Assembly: GCA_003342895.1 (NCBI GenBank)
Contig: PTFA01000024.1
Span: forward strand, 4,645,505-4,709,504
Reading direction: 5' to 3'
Length of the DNA: 64,000 bases
Source: Casuarius casuarius
Taxonomy: Eukaryota; Chordata; Aves; Casuariiformes; Casuariidae
Below are positions 12,401 to 24,900 of the stretch, piece by piece; the first letter of the stretch is position 1, and every line of letters begins with the position of its first letter. A program made the position numbers and the translations under genes. The notes under the pieces are model-generated. The model did not search any database and was not told the origin of the DNA. It was given only the letters and a program-made list of their open reading frames with translations.

Positions 12401-14785
12401 ATCAAGACAGTCTGGGTATGTAAACACCATTTGCAAAGCTTGGGTAAAGCGCAATACTTCAGCCATAGGATTGAAGTCATCTAGTACAATCACCTTAAAT
12501 AATATCGGATACCATCAAATGAGGTAATCTCTGAGGACAGAGAACTTCAAAAGGATGTGTCAACAGCAAGCCTGCTGACTTGTTTGGCAACTGCTAATAT
12601 TTGCTGATAATCTCTGCTTTGATTATTGCTCCAATTTATCTACCCTTGGGATATTTTACTTCCAGAGTTGTTTATGTTACATGTCACATGCACCTCACTT
12701 AGTCAAGATCAGCAAGAGCACGTTGTGTCAAGTGCATTTCTAAAGAGGGCTGAGGAGCGGAGCTGTGAATATCTGACGAAGTTCACAACTGTTTGTTCTG
12801 TCCTGCCAATATTGATTTATAGGGACAAGTGACGGAAATGGCTTTGAAGGAACTTTGAGCTTGCTAAGCACTGTGCTAGCTACTGAATGCATCACAGATG
12901 ATATCAAGAGTTTTCATTTTTAAGGAGGTAAATACAACTTAAAGTGTCTAGAATAACCTAGGAGAGGCTCAGCATATTGTAGACACAGGTTCTTGGTTAA
13001 TAGCTGGTTAGGGCTCTGTTTAACCACAAAGTATACTTGGAAGTTTTCTGCAACATCTTCAAGATCAGTGTTTTATACTCACGAGAATACCATTTCCCTA
13101 TACTTTTAATTCATATATCAATTTAAGAAATATAGTAAAATCCACAGTTAAAGTTATATTCATGTCTCATGCCATACCAAAAATACCCCCAAAGTGCTGT
13201 GTAAAATAGAAGCACATATACTTGAAAAATATACAGACAGGAAAGGCTTCCAATAAAATATACGGCTCATGCAATTATTACTCAAATAAGCATATCTATT
13301 ACAGTCAGAGATTTTACTTTTTTTACTTTGGTTGTCAGGGGTCAAACAAATGAATAGCTTTACATCTCAGTGATGTGTACTATTAAATGTAGATTAATCC
13401 AAAGAATATTAGCAAGATAGCCTACAGACATCCACTATTAAAAATTCTGACCTTAATAATGCTAAGAGATATCTAATTAAATTGGTACAGGTACAGTATT
13501 AAATGATAATTGAATTCCTAATATGCTATAATTGTAAAGAATGTTTTAACAAAAATACAATTGCATAGTTAATGGATTACTGGTTTGGGGAAGTGGGTTG
13601 TTCTTATTTTTGTTTATTACTTTGCACCTAGGCTTTTGTACATTCTTACTAGAATCCCTCTAAATCTTCCACTAGTGATTGATGCTGTAGAATGAAGTTC
13701 CAAGGACATTTTGGACGAGTGATTCCGAAACATACATCTGTGACCTCAATTGTCTGATTTAAACATGTTCTACCTTTACTGGAACACAAACATAGAAAAA
13801 CAGATAAGTCTGGAAAATTCATGTAGACACTATGCCTTCTTAAATAGGTCATAGGAGTAAGTCGAAAATCAAGTGGTACTGATAGTTGCACAGTATTTCC
13901 TAAGCTACAGGAAACGTCAAGTTTTTTTGCTTCTTAAAGGATGCCCCTGCAATTTAACAACGATTTATCTTAGCTGTAGAGCCATTCTATATTCAAGACA
14001 CAAAACTGCTCTCAGGTTTCACTAAAAGTCAATTGAAACACATACTTGGCTCCAAGAGCCAAAACTGACTTTCTAGGCAAATGAAGGACGTCAACACCGT
14101 ACATAAGCTTCAGTGAGTACTATCATCATTTCTGCAATTAACTTAATTTTTTATATATGCACTTTTTTCAGAACTATGTTTCAGAAGAGCCTGGTATACA
14201 TGTGAAGTTTAAACTATAAATTAATCTCTCAGATTAGGGATAAACTGTTAGCACTCCGAGTTCCATCTGGAAGCAATGAATTCAGATTATATGAACATTA
14301 GACAAGCAGTGAAACCTGGATCCTTTTTCAGCTCTGTCACTACCATGCACTGACAAGTCAATTCCCTTTTTGTGTCTCTTTTCCCACTGTCTTTATGTTT
14401 CCATAGGCATTGAAACATAATTAGTGCCTGAGTGAATTTAAAGATAGCTGTAAAATATCAGTATTTTGATACATTTACTGAACAAATTAATTTTTACCTG
14501 GCAGACCTAAAAAAGTATATGGAGTTTCACCTAGAAGAAGGGGGAAAAAAGTTATTTAAATGAGTGTCTTACCCTGTTTGCCTAATTATAATACTCAAAA
14601 TATATTTTCAATGGATGAATGAGAATATTTTATTAGAAACCGTCATTAACACTGTATAAACCAAAGGATTCCTTGTCAAAAACAATTCCGTCTGTCAGAG
14701 AGGGAGCTTGATGTGGAGCAGAGTGGGTGTTTTGGTGCTATGTTTCTGTCTTACATATCTTGACCTTTCGTTTGAAGATTGGAAG

Positions 14786-14860
14786 CCAGATCCTCAAAAG
14801 CTCAATATGGTTAGGATGCTAAAGAGGAAAGAGGGCAACTTCGGAGGCTTTTGGAATCTG
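14786..14860. repeat. fossil of a palindromic dispersed repeat
   Basis: The left arm CCAGATCCTCAAAAGCTC (14786-14803) is mirrored by the right arm GAGGCTTTTGGAATCTG (14844-14860). The arms pair with a few mismatches and one indel. Between them is TTAGGATGCTAA. From memory, palindromic amniote repeats carry arms of the type CAGATCCTCAAA with a TTAGG...CCTAA core. I have not matched it to a named family. Confidence 0.4.
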
Positions 14861-16559
14861 AAACGGATTTGCTGCTGATTTCTTATGAATCATAGAATAA
14901 TTAAATCAGACAACTACTTCAGATTTCTTGCCCACTTTCTTTTAAAAAGGGCAGTAGAAAGCAAAGGAAAAACAAAAATTGCACTTGTCAGCATCAGAGA
15001 ACAGGATGTTGTGGTACAGAGAGATTAATTTTGTGCTGGTTATACTACCAGCAAACACCAGCAGAAACAGCCATGCTGCAACTATTATTTCCCAAGTTCA
15101 GCAGTTTTTCAAGTTGCCTTTCTTTTTGAAAATCTTATAGGTAGTCTTTTCTCTAACTCATTCATCATAAGCTGCTGGTATTCACTTCACAAGCTCTTTC
15201 CAACCTAATTATCAAGATTTATTTCCAAGTAACTAGGATCCGTCTGCCCATTTACTCATTCTTAAAAAAGCACCTCTGTGCTTTTCACTTCCATACCATT
15301 CATCCTTGAATGAAGGTTCTTGTAGAGCTCTACAAAGCTATCTTAATACCCTTCTTCAGGAAGCTTCCTATCCTTTCAACAACGTTAACAAGAAAAGCAA
15401 AGCTACTGCTTTGCCGAGTTTCCACTCAGGAAGCTGACCAAAATTGTCCCATTTTTCCTTCTACACTCATCTTGCTGTATACAGCTCATCTCACTTTAAA
15501 TTTAGATTTTGTTCACAGAACAAGAACTTGACAGAGACTCGTTATAGCTCATGAATATGAGCAGGACCGCAAATGGAATACTCAGACTGGTTTCACCAAT
15601 GTCGGCTGTGGACTTGGTTGTACAGAAACACCCGAGAGCGCTGCACATGAGTCAGTCCTTATCTAGCAGCATTACAGAAGCGTTGGGTAGGTGTTCTTCT
15701 GTCACTTCCAGATCTGGCTGACAACCACAGGTAGTACTGTGATATCCCTCCAAAATTACTAGCTCAGATATTTGCCTGAAGTTCATGGTCCTCACTCATT
15801 TCTTTCACACAAGAGAGATGCACTTTCAAGACCTGATGATAATAAAAAGAGCAAAAATACCCATTTAGTTTTCTAGGCGTTTAGTCTCGTATTTGATATC
15901 TGCTAGCCAACTTAGAAAAATGATATTAACACAATATTTTATAGAGCGTTAAACAAATTAACCTGTGCAGAGTATAGAGAATGAATATTTGTTTTTGCAG
16001 AATGACAGTCAAATGACAACATTATGAACACTCGTAGCCATTTTCTCTGGAGTTTCCTAAAAAAAATCAGATTTCCTAACATTATCTTGTTTTTAAAGGA
16101 TTCATATAAGTATCTTTGAAAGATCACTTCTTATTGGAATATTTTCTCAAACAGGTGCCTATAAATTCAAGCTGAGTTTCACACATTTGCTCAGGTCCTG
16201 ACTAAAGGCATAGAAAAAGGCAACCCAATAAGGAAGGAAAATTATTAGTCATTTAAAGTTTTCCTTGTTTTAACAGTGACTGAAAAAATAAGGTTTTAGG
16301 ATACTGGCGATTTTACTAAGTGAATAATTTGCTTTTATAACAAGGAAAGGTCCTTTTCCATTGGGTTAAAAGCTAGCTTTTCTTCAAAAATTCCTCTTCT
16401 AGTTGTTCAAAGAAGTGAAAGATAACTCAGGCCAAACATTTCCTACATGGCACTTTCTAACAAGCTTTGAAATAAACTTATAAAAATACAAAAAAGATCA
16501 TAAAAACGTATTCTTCATAAAAAGTGAGCTGTCAATCCTGCCTCCAGTCCCAATTAGGG
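14861..16559. other. AT-rich noncoding sequence upstream of the CpG island
   Basis: No gene is recognised. A 17-base match to the CR1 3' tail (minus orientation) lies at 14887-14903 but is too short to call. The open frames at 15310-15531 and 15939-16127 look like chance. Confidence 0.5.
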
Positions 16560-17225
16560 AAACGCATCCTCCCCGGACGTCAGCACAAAGTGCGACAACG
16601 TTTTTGTTTTGGTCATTAACGTCGGGTGTTAATGCCAATATAGCCGAGAAAAGCTCAGGCATACGTGCACGCAGGCACTTTCACAATAGCGCGTTTAATT
16701 AGTGTGATATGTTTGACGTTAAGCTGTGCCTTTTCTGTTCCTCTCCGCTACGACAGCCATGACAACAACGCGGACGCGCTCACAGGCCGAGCCGCAGGGC
16801 CTCGCTGCCGCTCGACACAGAGCAAAAACATAAAAAACGTTGCTGGCGAAAGGGGGAGGCTGCTCGAGGCAACCAGCCCCAGGAAACATCGCCCGTGGCT
16901 CCACGGCAGGCGCTGCCTCTGCGGCGGGGNGGCCTCCCCCGGGCGCGCAGCGGCGCTCGGCAGGCACGGCCAGAGCCCCACCGGCAAGCCCAGGCGAAAG
17001 CCGCTCCATTGACCCACGGAGGGAGGGAGGGAGGGCGCTGGCCTCCCGTGAGCCTAGCGACGTCACTCCACGGGGCCGGGGCAGGCTTGCTTCCCTCCTC
17101 TGCCTGTTGCTTTCCTTAAAAATTTATTTTATTACTTTTTCCCCCCCGTGGGGAAATGCCTGGAGGCCTGGCCGCCCTGCCCGGGCGTGGGGGAGCTCGG
17201 GGCAGGCAGCCTGCGCCTGTCAAGC
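16560..17225. promoter_or_regulatory. CpG island, likely promoter
   Basis: This is the only dense CpG cluster in the window. By eye most 60-base lines between 16560 and 17100 hold about 4-9 CpG, against zero or one per line in the flanks. It contains two CRE-like cores, GACGTCAG (16576-16583) and GACGTCAC (17059-17066), and a G-quadruplex motif at 17018-17035. CpG islands of this kind usually mark promoters of genes or long noncoding RNAs. No TATA box or recognised coding exon tells the direction, though exon-like segments downstream favour the + strand. Large open frames through it (for example 16840-17298) are expected in GC-rich DNA. One N lies in the core at 16930. Confidence 0.75.
17018..17035 (+). 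promoter_or_regulatory. promoter-type G-quadruplex motif
   Basis: GGAGGGAGGGAGGGAGGGC contains four G3 runs separated by single A bases on the + strand. This is the tight-loop arrangement typical of stable parallel G-quadruplexes. It sits inside the CpG island. Confidence 0.6.
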
Positions 17226-17263
17226 CTCTGTGTCCCCCTTCCCTCTCCTCCCCAATAATCCAG

Positions 17264-17380
17264 GCGCTTGGATCCACCTGGCCCTGTGCTGGAAGTGAGG
17301 ACAGCGTGGGCTTATGGTGCAGGGAATTGCACAGCCCTACAGCTGCAATAAATCTCAGCAGGCAGGGACTGAGGACTGAG
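17264..17380 (+). other. exon-like segment, 39 open codons, just past the CpG island
   Basis: A very strong acceptor precedes it: a C/T tract of nearly 20 bases, a CAATAAT branch-like motif and CCAG ending at 17263. A moderate donor, GAG|GTAATT, follows 17380. Frame 1 is open for all 39 codons, with no recognised domain. The same frame runs back to an ATG at 17156, giving an 84-codon frame ending near 17410. If the CpG island is a + strand promoter this could be exon 2. The donor is not consensus. Confidence 0.25.
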
Positions 17381-18927
17381 GTAATTCTTATTACTTTTAC
17401 TCACAGCTAAGCAAGGCTGAAATCTAACGTTCAGCCTGGCTTTTCAGGGACATTAACCAAAGGATCAGACATGTCCGTGTTTCCAAAACAAAATTACGTA
17501 ACACGTATTTCAGCATCACAGGCAGGTCAAGGGTAAGAAAACTCAATGCAGTAGACTTATTTCACATCATCGGTACTGCAGCCTTTACTCACAAGCCATT
17601 GAAGCACTCTCCAGCTCTGCTTGCTCTGTTTCTAGCGTGTGGGAGATCCCCTGCTTTCTGCCGCTTTCTCCACAGGTGTCATCAAGCCCTTGGCTCCTCT
17701 TCTCCCTTCAGCTGTTCCCTTAACGTCAGCCACAGCGGCGGGCTGAGACATGAACCCCACAAGCCTGCCTGGAGAAAGAGGAAAGGTCATTAGTCTTTTA
17801 CGGTACTACAAGTGAGCCAGCAACAGCCTTATATGCTTTTATGGCACAAACCACACAATTACTTAACCCTGACTCTGCCACTCTGCACATTTTCCCATCC
17901 TGGGATATCTTCTTTTTGTTCAAAGCGCTTGCGCGTTCTCCTGTTTCAGTGCTCCTTTGCTGTTTGCAGTTAGATATTGGGAGGTAAATTGCTGTCAATC
18001 AAGCCCGCTTCCACAGCGCGCCTGAAAAACTTTCCCAGGCTAACACTGTCCTGCGGCTACTTTACAGGGTCCAGAAAACGAAGGTCCCTCAGGTGGAGCT
18101 TTCCCACCTGACAGATGTCCTTGCTCTACCATGATCTCTCCGCAGCAAGAACAGTCACTCTGTCCCCACGTACCGGGATGGAGAGCCTTACCCCCCAGCT
18201 AACACCTTTAAATATCTTGCCCATCATCATGACAGGAAGCGTTTCCTGGATCAAGACTGGCACGTTCTTTTAAAGCACTTCCAAAATAAATGATGTTAAG
18301 AGTGAATGTTTATTCTGCTAATGGCATACTACTGATATATACGCCTGCCACTAAACTGTTTCCTGAAGATTTCTGTTTCTAAAGCTTTGTAGGAAGGCAA
18401 ATTAAATTTAAACAAATATATTTATAAATANACATATAGAAATACCATTGGTATAACTGATTAAATGATATTTAACTGTTTAGCTTTAAATACTTATTAA
18501 AAGTTGTATAGACTGCTGGTTAAATTTTGTAAATGCACAAAAAAAAAATCAAACAAGTCTAGGGAGCTTTTCTTGCAGTCTGAAAGCTGACAAAGGACTT
18601 TATGCTTATGAACTGGCTTAAATCTGCAGCATCATTCATCCTAATTCTTTTTTTTTCTTACTTGGTTTGCTGTGAACATCAGGTAACAAAAAAAGAAAGA
18701 AAAAAAAAGGATAAAACTTACAGTCACTCTGGCCACCTGAAAGGTTAAACTTGGAATATGAAGTTTGCATTGCAAAACTGCAAAAAAATTATTGTTGAAA
18801 AACTACTATTTCTGTGATAAAAGATATTTCTATTACAAAGCAAGTAAATTCTGGATTCAGCTTTCTATAAACTGACCTTTTCCTTGACATGAGAGAAAGT
18901 ATGTTTGGTTGTTTTTCTACTTTCCCC
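17381..18927. other. noncoding shoulder of the CpG island grading into AT-rich DNA
   Basis: The segment 17560-18260 is still GC-richer than the window average, then composition falls back. Open frames at 17599-17793 and 17798-17998 have no recognisable product. An N is at 18431. I see no transposon. Confidence 0.5.
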
Positions 18928-18970
18928 CAAATATCCAGACCAAATTGAAACATTTTGGTCTGGATATTTG
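18928..18970. repeat. perfect 17-bp inverted repeat, 9-nt loop
   Basis: The arms CAAATATCCAGACCAAA (18928-18944) and TTTGGTCTGGATATTTG (18954-18970) are exact reverse complements around a 9-base spacer. Pairing stops abruptly outside the arms. A 17-bp stem is shorter than a typical pre-microRNA. Alternatives are a cruciform, a small MITE-like remnant or a template-switch mutation product. Confidence 0.9.
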
Positions 18971-21892
18971 CAAATGCTATGAACGATCAAAAAGTACAGG
19001 CAGGGCAAATAATGCACTCATCCACTAGGGAGCAATTCTGGAAAACCAAGCCAGGACCTGCTCTACACTGCAAGACTGCTTTGTTTCCTGAACAGTGACA
19101 CCAACCTAGTAGCTATGGAAACTAAGGCTAAATGTCAGTTATGCTTCAAGACAGTATCTCTCTGTTGACTCTGCAGCAGACCTAGAAAAGGTACATTGCC
19201 AAAGGCATTTTTTAATTGACGAGGTTAAGGCATTAATTCTTTGCAATGACCTGCTTTCTCCCTCTCCTACTCTCTCCCCTGGAACCTGCAGTTATGCCTT
19301 CAAGTGATCGTTGTATACGGCACTGATGAGCCGCTGAAACTAGCAGGTGGCCGATGCTAGTTTGAACAAAAATATTTAATCCTAGTTGAAAACAGCAGAG
19401 GGAAAGGCATCATTTTCAGTGGCCAGGCAATTTTTGAAAGTCATTACTTCATGTGATGGATGCCATTGCTTGCTCCAGAATCAAAATTCTCACTGACAAA
19501 AGAAGTTTCTTGTATTGATGGTTTCAAGGATAATTTACCAATTATAAATAAATGAACAAATGTCATGCTGATTTTGTACCAGCTTGAAGCAACAGCAAAA
19601 AAAAAAAAGAAAAGTCTTCTGAATAGGCACTGCTATTTCATTCACTTAACGAAGCTTCAGCTCTGAGAAAAATACTGACAGTGTGACTCTTGAACATTTC
19701 AATAACTGTTGTGCCACTGATCAAAGTACCCCAAAAAAGCACGCGAAAGGATCATATTGTGATGATCTGCATAATATTCAGTATATCTGGGAGAGCTTGC
19801 TTAGAGAGGGATTTCATCTCCAAAGGAGGAACTTAGAGCTAATCTAAAGATCTGCAAATGTACACCATGTATCATCCCATTTTGTGCTATACATGGATAA
19901 AATATGGATTGTGAATGAAAGCAGAAGTGTTGTTATCACTTGCTTTTTATGTCTGAACCACAGGCATGTTTGATATTTAAGCACCTTAATGGTCAATTAT
20001 TTGCATTACATATTGGTTGTATAGAACCGAACATGCAGTTGTACAAGAATAAAATAAATGCCTACAGAGAGTGAATTTTCCTGTGTACAAAAAGAATAAA
20101 TGGACATGATAGGGAACTTGGTGAGGCATCAAAGAAAAACAAAGAAATAAATGTTTAACCTACTGTGTAATCCTTTGAAAAACTTTCTCACAAATTTAGA
20201 TTGTAAATATAGTGGGAAAAAAATGGCACAGTAAATGTACTGCAAAAATATACCAGTATAATGACTGCTGATTTCTACTGACATTATTTATATAGATGAA
20301 AGAAAAATATTGATTAATACATCTGACTGCTATGCACCTTATTTGCTAATTACTGTTATGGGAACATGTTACCTTCTGCAAGAACCACAGTATTAGAAGA
20401 CTAGTATCATAAAATGTGGAAGACTTCACTTCTCCAGCTGTTAGCCATTTCTGTTTATATGAATGCAGTCTTAGAAACAGGGAAGAAGAGCATATTTACA
20501 GCACCTGTGTTAGATACATTTAGTCTAGATTTTTGAAATAATCTGAATAGTCATCTAAACTTTGGGTTTTTTTGTTTGAATGCTGTTACAAGAAACAGAG
20601 GCACCACCTCTCCACAGATTTTTCTTTACACATTCATAATGAAAGTCACTGTGGCAATATGCATGTGTGTTTTTGTTCCAACAGAAACAGAGAAATCCCA
20701 ATGCAATTCAGTATAATTGAACTGGACAACATGTAGAAATATCCAAGCTAGCTTAGGTACTAGAAGCAAAATGGTCACATTAGTGCAGCAATCCGCTTGG
20801 GATTAATTAGTCATGAAAACCAGGGATGAGCTATGCCACACAGACATTGCCTTAGCGTGAACATTTTTGAGCCGCATACAATTACCATCTCGGTGAGAGA
20901 CAGTCAATTACACAGGAGCTGCTTTGTCTTCATTTCTTTGAGTTCTATTTTTTCCATATTTACTCTGGCATGTCTTCCCTCCTTTCCCACTCTTTCTACT
21001 GAGTCCATCAATTCTGAAGCACCACCAGCACAGATGGAGGTTATCTCTTTTTTTTTCTTTCGTGAAACCCAAAACTCGTTCTTTAGCACTCAAGTCAGCC
21101 ACCATTTGCAGATGTGCAACCAACAGATGGACACATCCAAACCAATTTGTAAATAGACCAAGGGATCTCTCACAGAACAAGTGAGCAGAGAGAAATCTGC
21201 AGTGCTATGCCTCCATTTTCTATTCCTTACCTCCACTCAGTATTTCTGTTGCACTGCATTAAGAATCAGTACACATCCACGTTTCCCCAGCTATTCTTGG
21301 TGATAGTGCTCTAGATGGGTATGAAGATGAAAGCCATTACTGGGCAGGCCTACCTCTTTCATGGGGGCTACTTCTAACAAAAAAATCCAAACTGGAAGTA
21401 TGGTTATTCTGAAACAAACTTCTATGTGCTACAAATCTTCCTTAAGAAATCTCAGCTATTGTAGTTTCTTGTGCATGCGTCTTTCATCTTGCAGTGTTTG
21501 TCACAAGCAGATCTGTGAACCATCTACATCATCTATCACCATTTCCATAAAATATTCAAGCAGAGATACTGGCTTAAAAAATGAAAACACCTATTTATCA
21601 TTGTACCTTGGTCTTAATAACGACGTGATCTGAAATTCACCTAACTGTATTAAATATTTGTTAAGGGTTGTGACCTTACTCTGAGGAATCTGCCTTTAAT
21701 GAGCCTTCTAGGAGAATCTCAGCAAAAATTAGATAAATCAAATGAGAATCTCTCATCTTCTTCATTGCATATACACCTTCTATGACTCCATACATTTCTA
21801 TTTCTCATTCTGCATGAGTATTCATCTACTTTTCCTGTGCTTTTTAAGATGTAATGCTGGTTGATTTTCTCACATCATTTATTCTTCATCAG
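18971..21892. other. AT-rich noncoding sequence
   Basis: No gene is recognised. An A-rich run lies at 19598-19615. Overlapping open frames on both strands at 20833-21180 share one low-complexity stretch and look spurious. Confidence 0.5.
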
Positions 21893-21983
21893 GTGTGGCA
21901 GCCAATTATCTGATTTTTGACCTGCTGTATCCTCGCACTGAGTGATCCCAGTTTATCTGCAAAAGTTTTCTTCCAGTTCAAAG
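21893..21983 (+). other. exon-like segment with strong splice sites at both ends
   Basis: The acceptor is a long pyrimidine-rich tract (TTTTCTCACATCATTTATTC, then TTCATCAG ending at 21892). The donor AAAG|GTAAGTTG after 21983 is close to consensus. The length (91 nt) is typical of an internal exon. Every frame contains a stop, so it would be noncoding or lie downstream of a stop. After a TGA at codon 7, frame 1 stays open to the end and is in phase with the open frame of 25595-25744. Confidence 0.3.
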
Positions 21984-24900
21984 GTAAGTTGTATCTCGAG
22001 AATTAGGAGAGTGGTTGCTCCCAATGCTATTTCTGCAGTTTTCATTAAACGGTGTTGGTAGCATCTAATGCACCATATGTATTTTTAAAATAGAGTCTTA
22101 AAAGAAACTATTCTTCCAAAGAAACTGTCTTCTAAAATCCACCCCCCTGCAAAAACCCGAACCAAGAACTTCAGTAGAATATGGTTTCGATATTGTTATT
22201 TGCAGTACACATATATAATTTTCTATTCATTTTATACTTTTCATTTTCAAACACATCTTCATAATATTATAGCTGTACTGTTTCTGCAGAAACAGTAAGA
22301 ACCATATGAACAGAAAATAGTTATTTGAATTAATGAGTGACTGGTACAAAAAAAAAATATCCACAGGTAATATAGTAGCTGCAAGATCATCTAATATCCA
22401 AACAGCCATTGAAGAAATGATTCAGAAATAACGGTCTAGATTTGCTCATCAGCAGTCAATATCACATCTGCAAGATAAAGTTTAAATTAAAAGGAAATAT
22501 GAGAAGAAAAAAAGAAAAATATTGACTTTGATTGGAAATAAGGAAAAGAGTTATTATCAAGACTTCTTTAATAGACAGATGTTACAGTTCTACCAAAGTC
22601 TACTTATTTAGTGTAACTATGAGGATTTCTGGACAGCCTTATTCTCTGAAAAATAAATTAGCATCTAGTCATACAATGAATCTGTGATCTCCTGTGTTCA
22701 TACAAATATTTGACAACGGCTGTACTTTGTACAAATGCCCTTATTCACAAGGGAACAGAATATTAATTCTTCCTTATTAGTTTTACATTATTCATCATTT
22801 GATATTTGTTATTCTATTTTAAATGCTTCAATCATTTTACAAAATAACTTCAAGAAGCATTTTTGCCTCACAAATAAGAGAGAACAGATTGTAAAATGAA
22901 CAACTCAAAGGATTATTTTAAATCATCAAACACCTGAAGTACTAGCTCATGTTGGAAAGTACCTGCCCTACCTCAAGCTTGATTTCCATGGAGAGATACA
23001 AAGATAGATGTGAATTTAACATGGCTTTGTTAAACTGCATTAAATCCCAGTGTAAACACTTTCATTTGGAACTGAAGAACCTTCAGTTCCACATACTTTA
23101 ATTATTTGGGGAGTTATTTGAACCAAAGTTGAATCGAGGCTGCTTTAATTCTGAGCAAAAGTACCTGCACAGGGACTATAAGCATTTTAACTAATTGACT
23201 TGAAAAGTAAAATCCATCCAAAATTTCCATCCCTGCTTAGTTCTTATCATTTCTTCCACGATCCAACAAATATGAGTGTTAGTGGAGCTTGAATTCACTC
23301 CCTCTGCTCAATAGCAGATATTAGCTTAAGTTTTAAATCTTCTCTTGCAAGGGGTCAGACTGAAACAAAGCGGGCACTGAGCTCTAGTACTGTCTGTGGG
23401 CCACATACACCTTAGAATGCAATGTAGAGATTAAAGCAAATGAAAAGAGAAAGTAAAAATGTGACGAACCAGCTGTTCCAGAAGTTAAAATCACTCACAG
23501 AAAAAAGGTTCAGCTTGTGAGACTCCACTGAAAGCTTTCAACTGTCTACATGGCATTTGCTTACCCCAAAAATATAAAGGAAAGAGGGAAATTATAGACA
23601 ATAAGAAAAAGTTGTATTCTTTTTCTGTTTGATAACAATATAAAACTTTTTTGCAACCAATAGTATCTGTTACTTTACATTATCCATTTTATGAAGCTTA
23701 GACAAATGTGGAGAATTGGTTTTTCTTTGAGCTTCACTGCAATGCAGCCTAAATGAACTAAGTGATTCTGTGTGCACGGGTGTTGGGGTGTCCAAACATG
23801 TGAGTGACAGTACATATGCAGGCAGGGATCTGCACAGTGCATCTTGGTAAATGACAGCATTTGGTTAGTATTATTAATATTGCATTAACTCCTATAATTA
23901 TGTACTGAAAGATTTCTATAATCAAAAGCAATACACAGCAGGACTGTGATTTTTGAAACTTTAATTAACAGACTAATAATTGCTGAACTTTACCATCAAG
24001 GTATGATTGATATCAGCTTGATATTTCCCAAGAAATAAGATAAACCATTCTAAATTGGAAAGCCTGAAAAGCAGAGCTAGGCATTTAATGAAAACATAAA
24101 TAAGAAGAATTTTATAAACATTCATGAAGCTGGTGGGAAATAGGATGGTGAAAGACAAAATCAACAGCTTATATCAGACACAGCAGAATATCTAACACAT
24201 GCATTGCAAATTTTATGCTGATCAGTTCATATATGCAACCCAAATACATGCACATGTTAGACCTGCTTTGCATATATTCCTCTCACTATGGAATTTGCCT
24301 TTCAAAGGTGTGCTATTAGTGGCTGATGTCTGTTGAAGCATTTTTCTGCATAGAAACTGGAAACATAACGTATGCGAGGTATGATTCATAAATAGCTCAA
24401 GATGCCTAACCAAACTACCCCAAGTAGTCAATAGAGATTAGATTTCTCAAAGGATGGTTCAGTTCCCAGAACAAGAAGGAGCACCCTATCTATTTCTGTC
24501 TATTGATTATACAGGAAGCCAAAGACAACTTGACTCCTGACTGCAACATTGCAATTAAGTACATATAGCTGGGCAGTTTGAATCCATATGCTGTTCCATT
24601 CCCCATAGTGCTCAAAGGGATATTATTCCTGTCTCCTCCTGTAAATATCGTAAACTGATTTTTGCAAAACATGGCACTGAAATTGAAAGGTACAAGGCTT
24701 AATCCTCACTTCAGTCCTAAATTCCTTCTGTAACAGAAGTGCTAAAAATATCCTTGTGTGTGAGAAGACAAGGAAATAAATAAAACAACAGATGAAGGTC
24801 CTTAAAAATGAAACCTTAACTCAATATGCTTTACAAAGAAATATTGGGCTAAGTAAATACGTCAAATTTATCTCTTAAAACAGAAGAGACATATTCAATG

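Larger units (their letters stand above)
6258..14785. other. long AT-rich noncoding stretch
   Basis: No gene, RNA gene or clear transposon is recognised over 8.5 kb. Simple AT tracts occur at 7088-7126 and 9462-9481, and an A15 run at 8521-8535. Short open frames (for example 8073-8384 and 11435-11668) show no domain and biased composition. A small inverted repeat (GGTATCA / TGATACC) lies at about 12182-12205, next to GGCCCAGATTCTCAG, which again resembles an old dispersed repeat. Confidence 0.5.

Noticed and set aside
14887..14903. 17-base match to a reverse-oriented CR1 3' tail (GAATCATAGAATAATTA)
   Set aside because: The sequence that should follow in CR1 (GGTTGGAAAAG type) is absent, so the match is too short to call an insertion.
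15196..15215. CTCTTTCCAACCTAATTAT resembling a CR1 3' end
   Set aside because: The upstream 200 bases show no CR1 similarity.
16705..16716. 12-base match to the start of miR-190 (TGATATGTTTGA)
   Set aside because: The match ends after the seed region and no hairpin is formed with the surroundings.
16840..17298. 152-codon open frame through the CpG island
   Set aside because: GC-rich DNA has few stops. Several frames on both strands are open here, one residue is undefined because of an N, and no family is recognisable.
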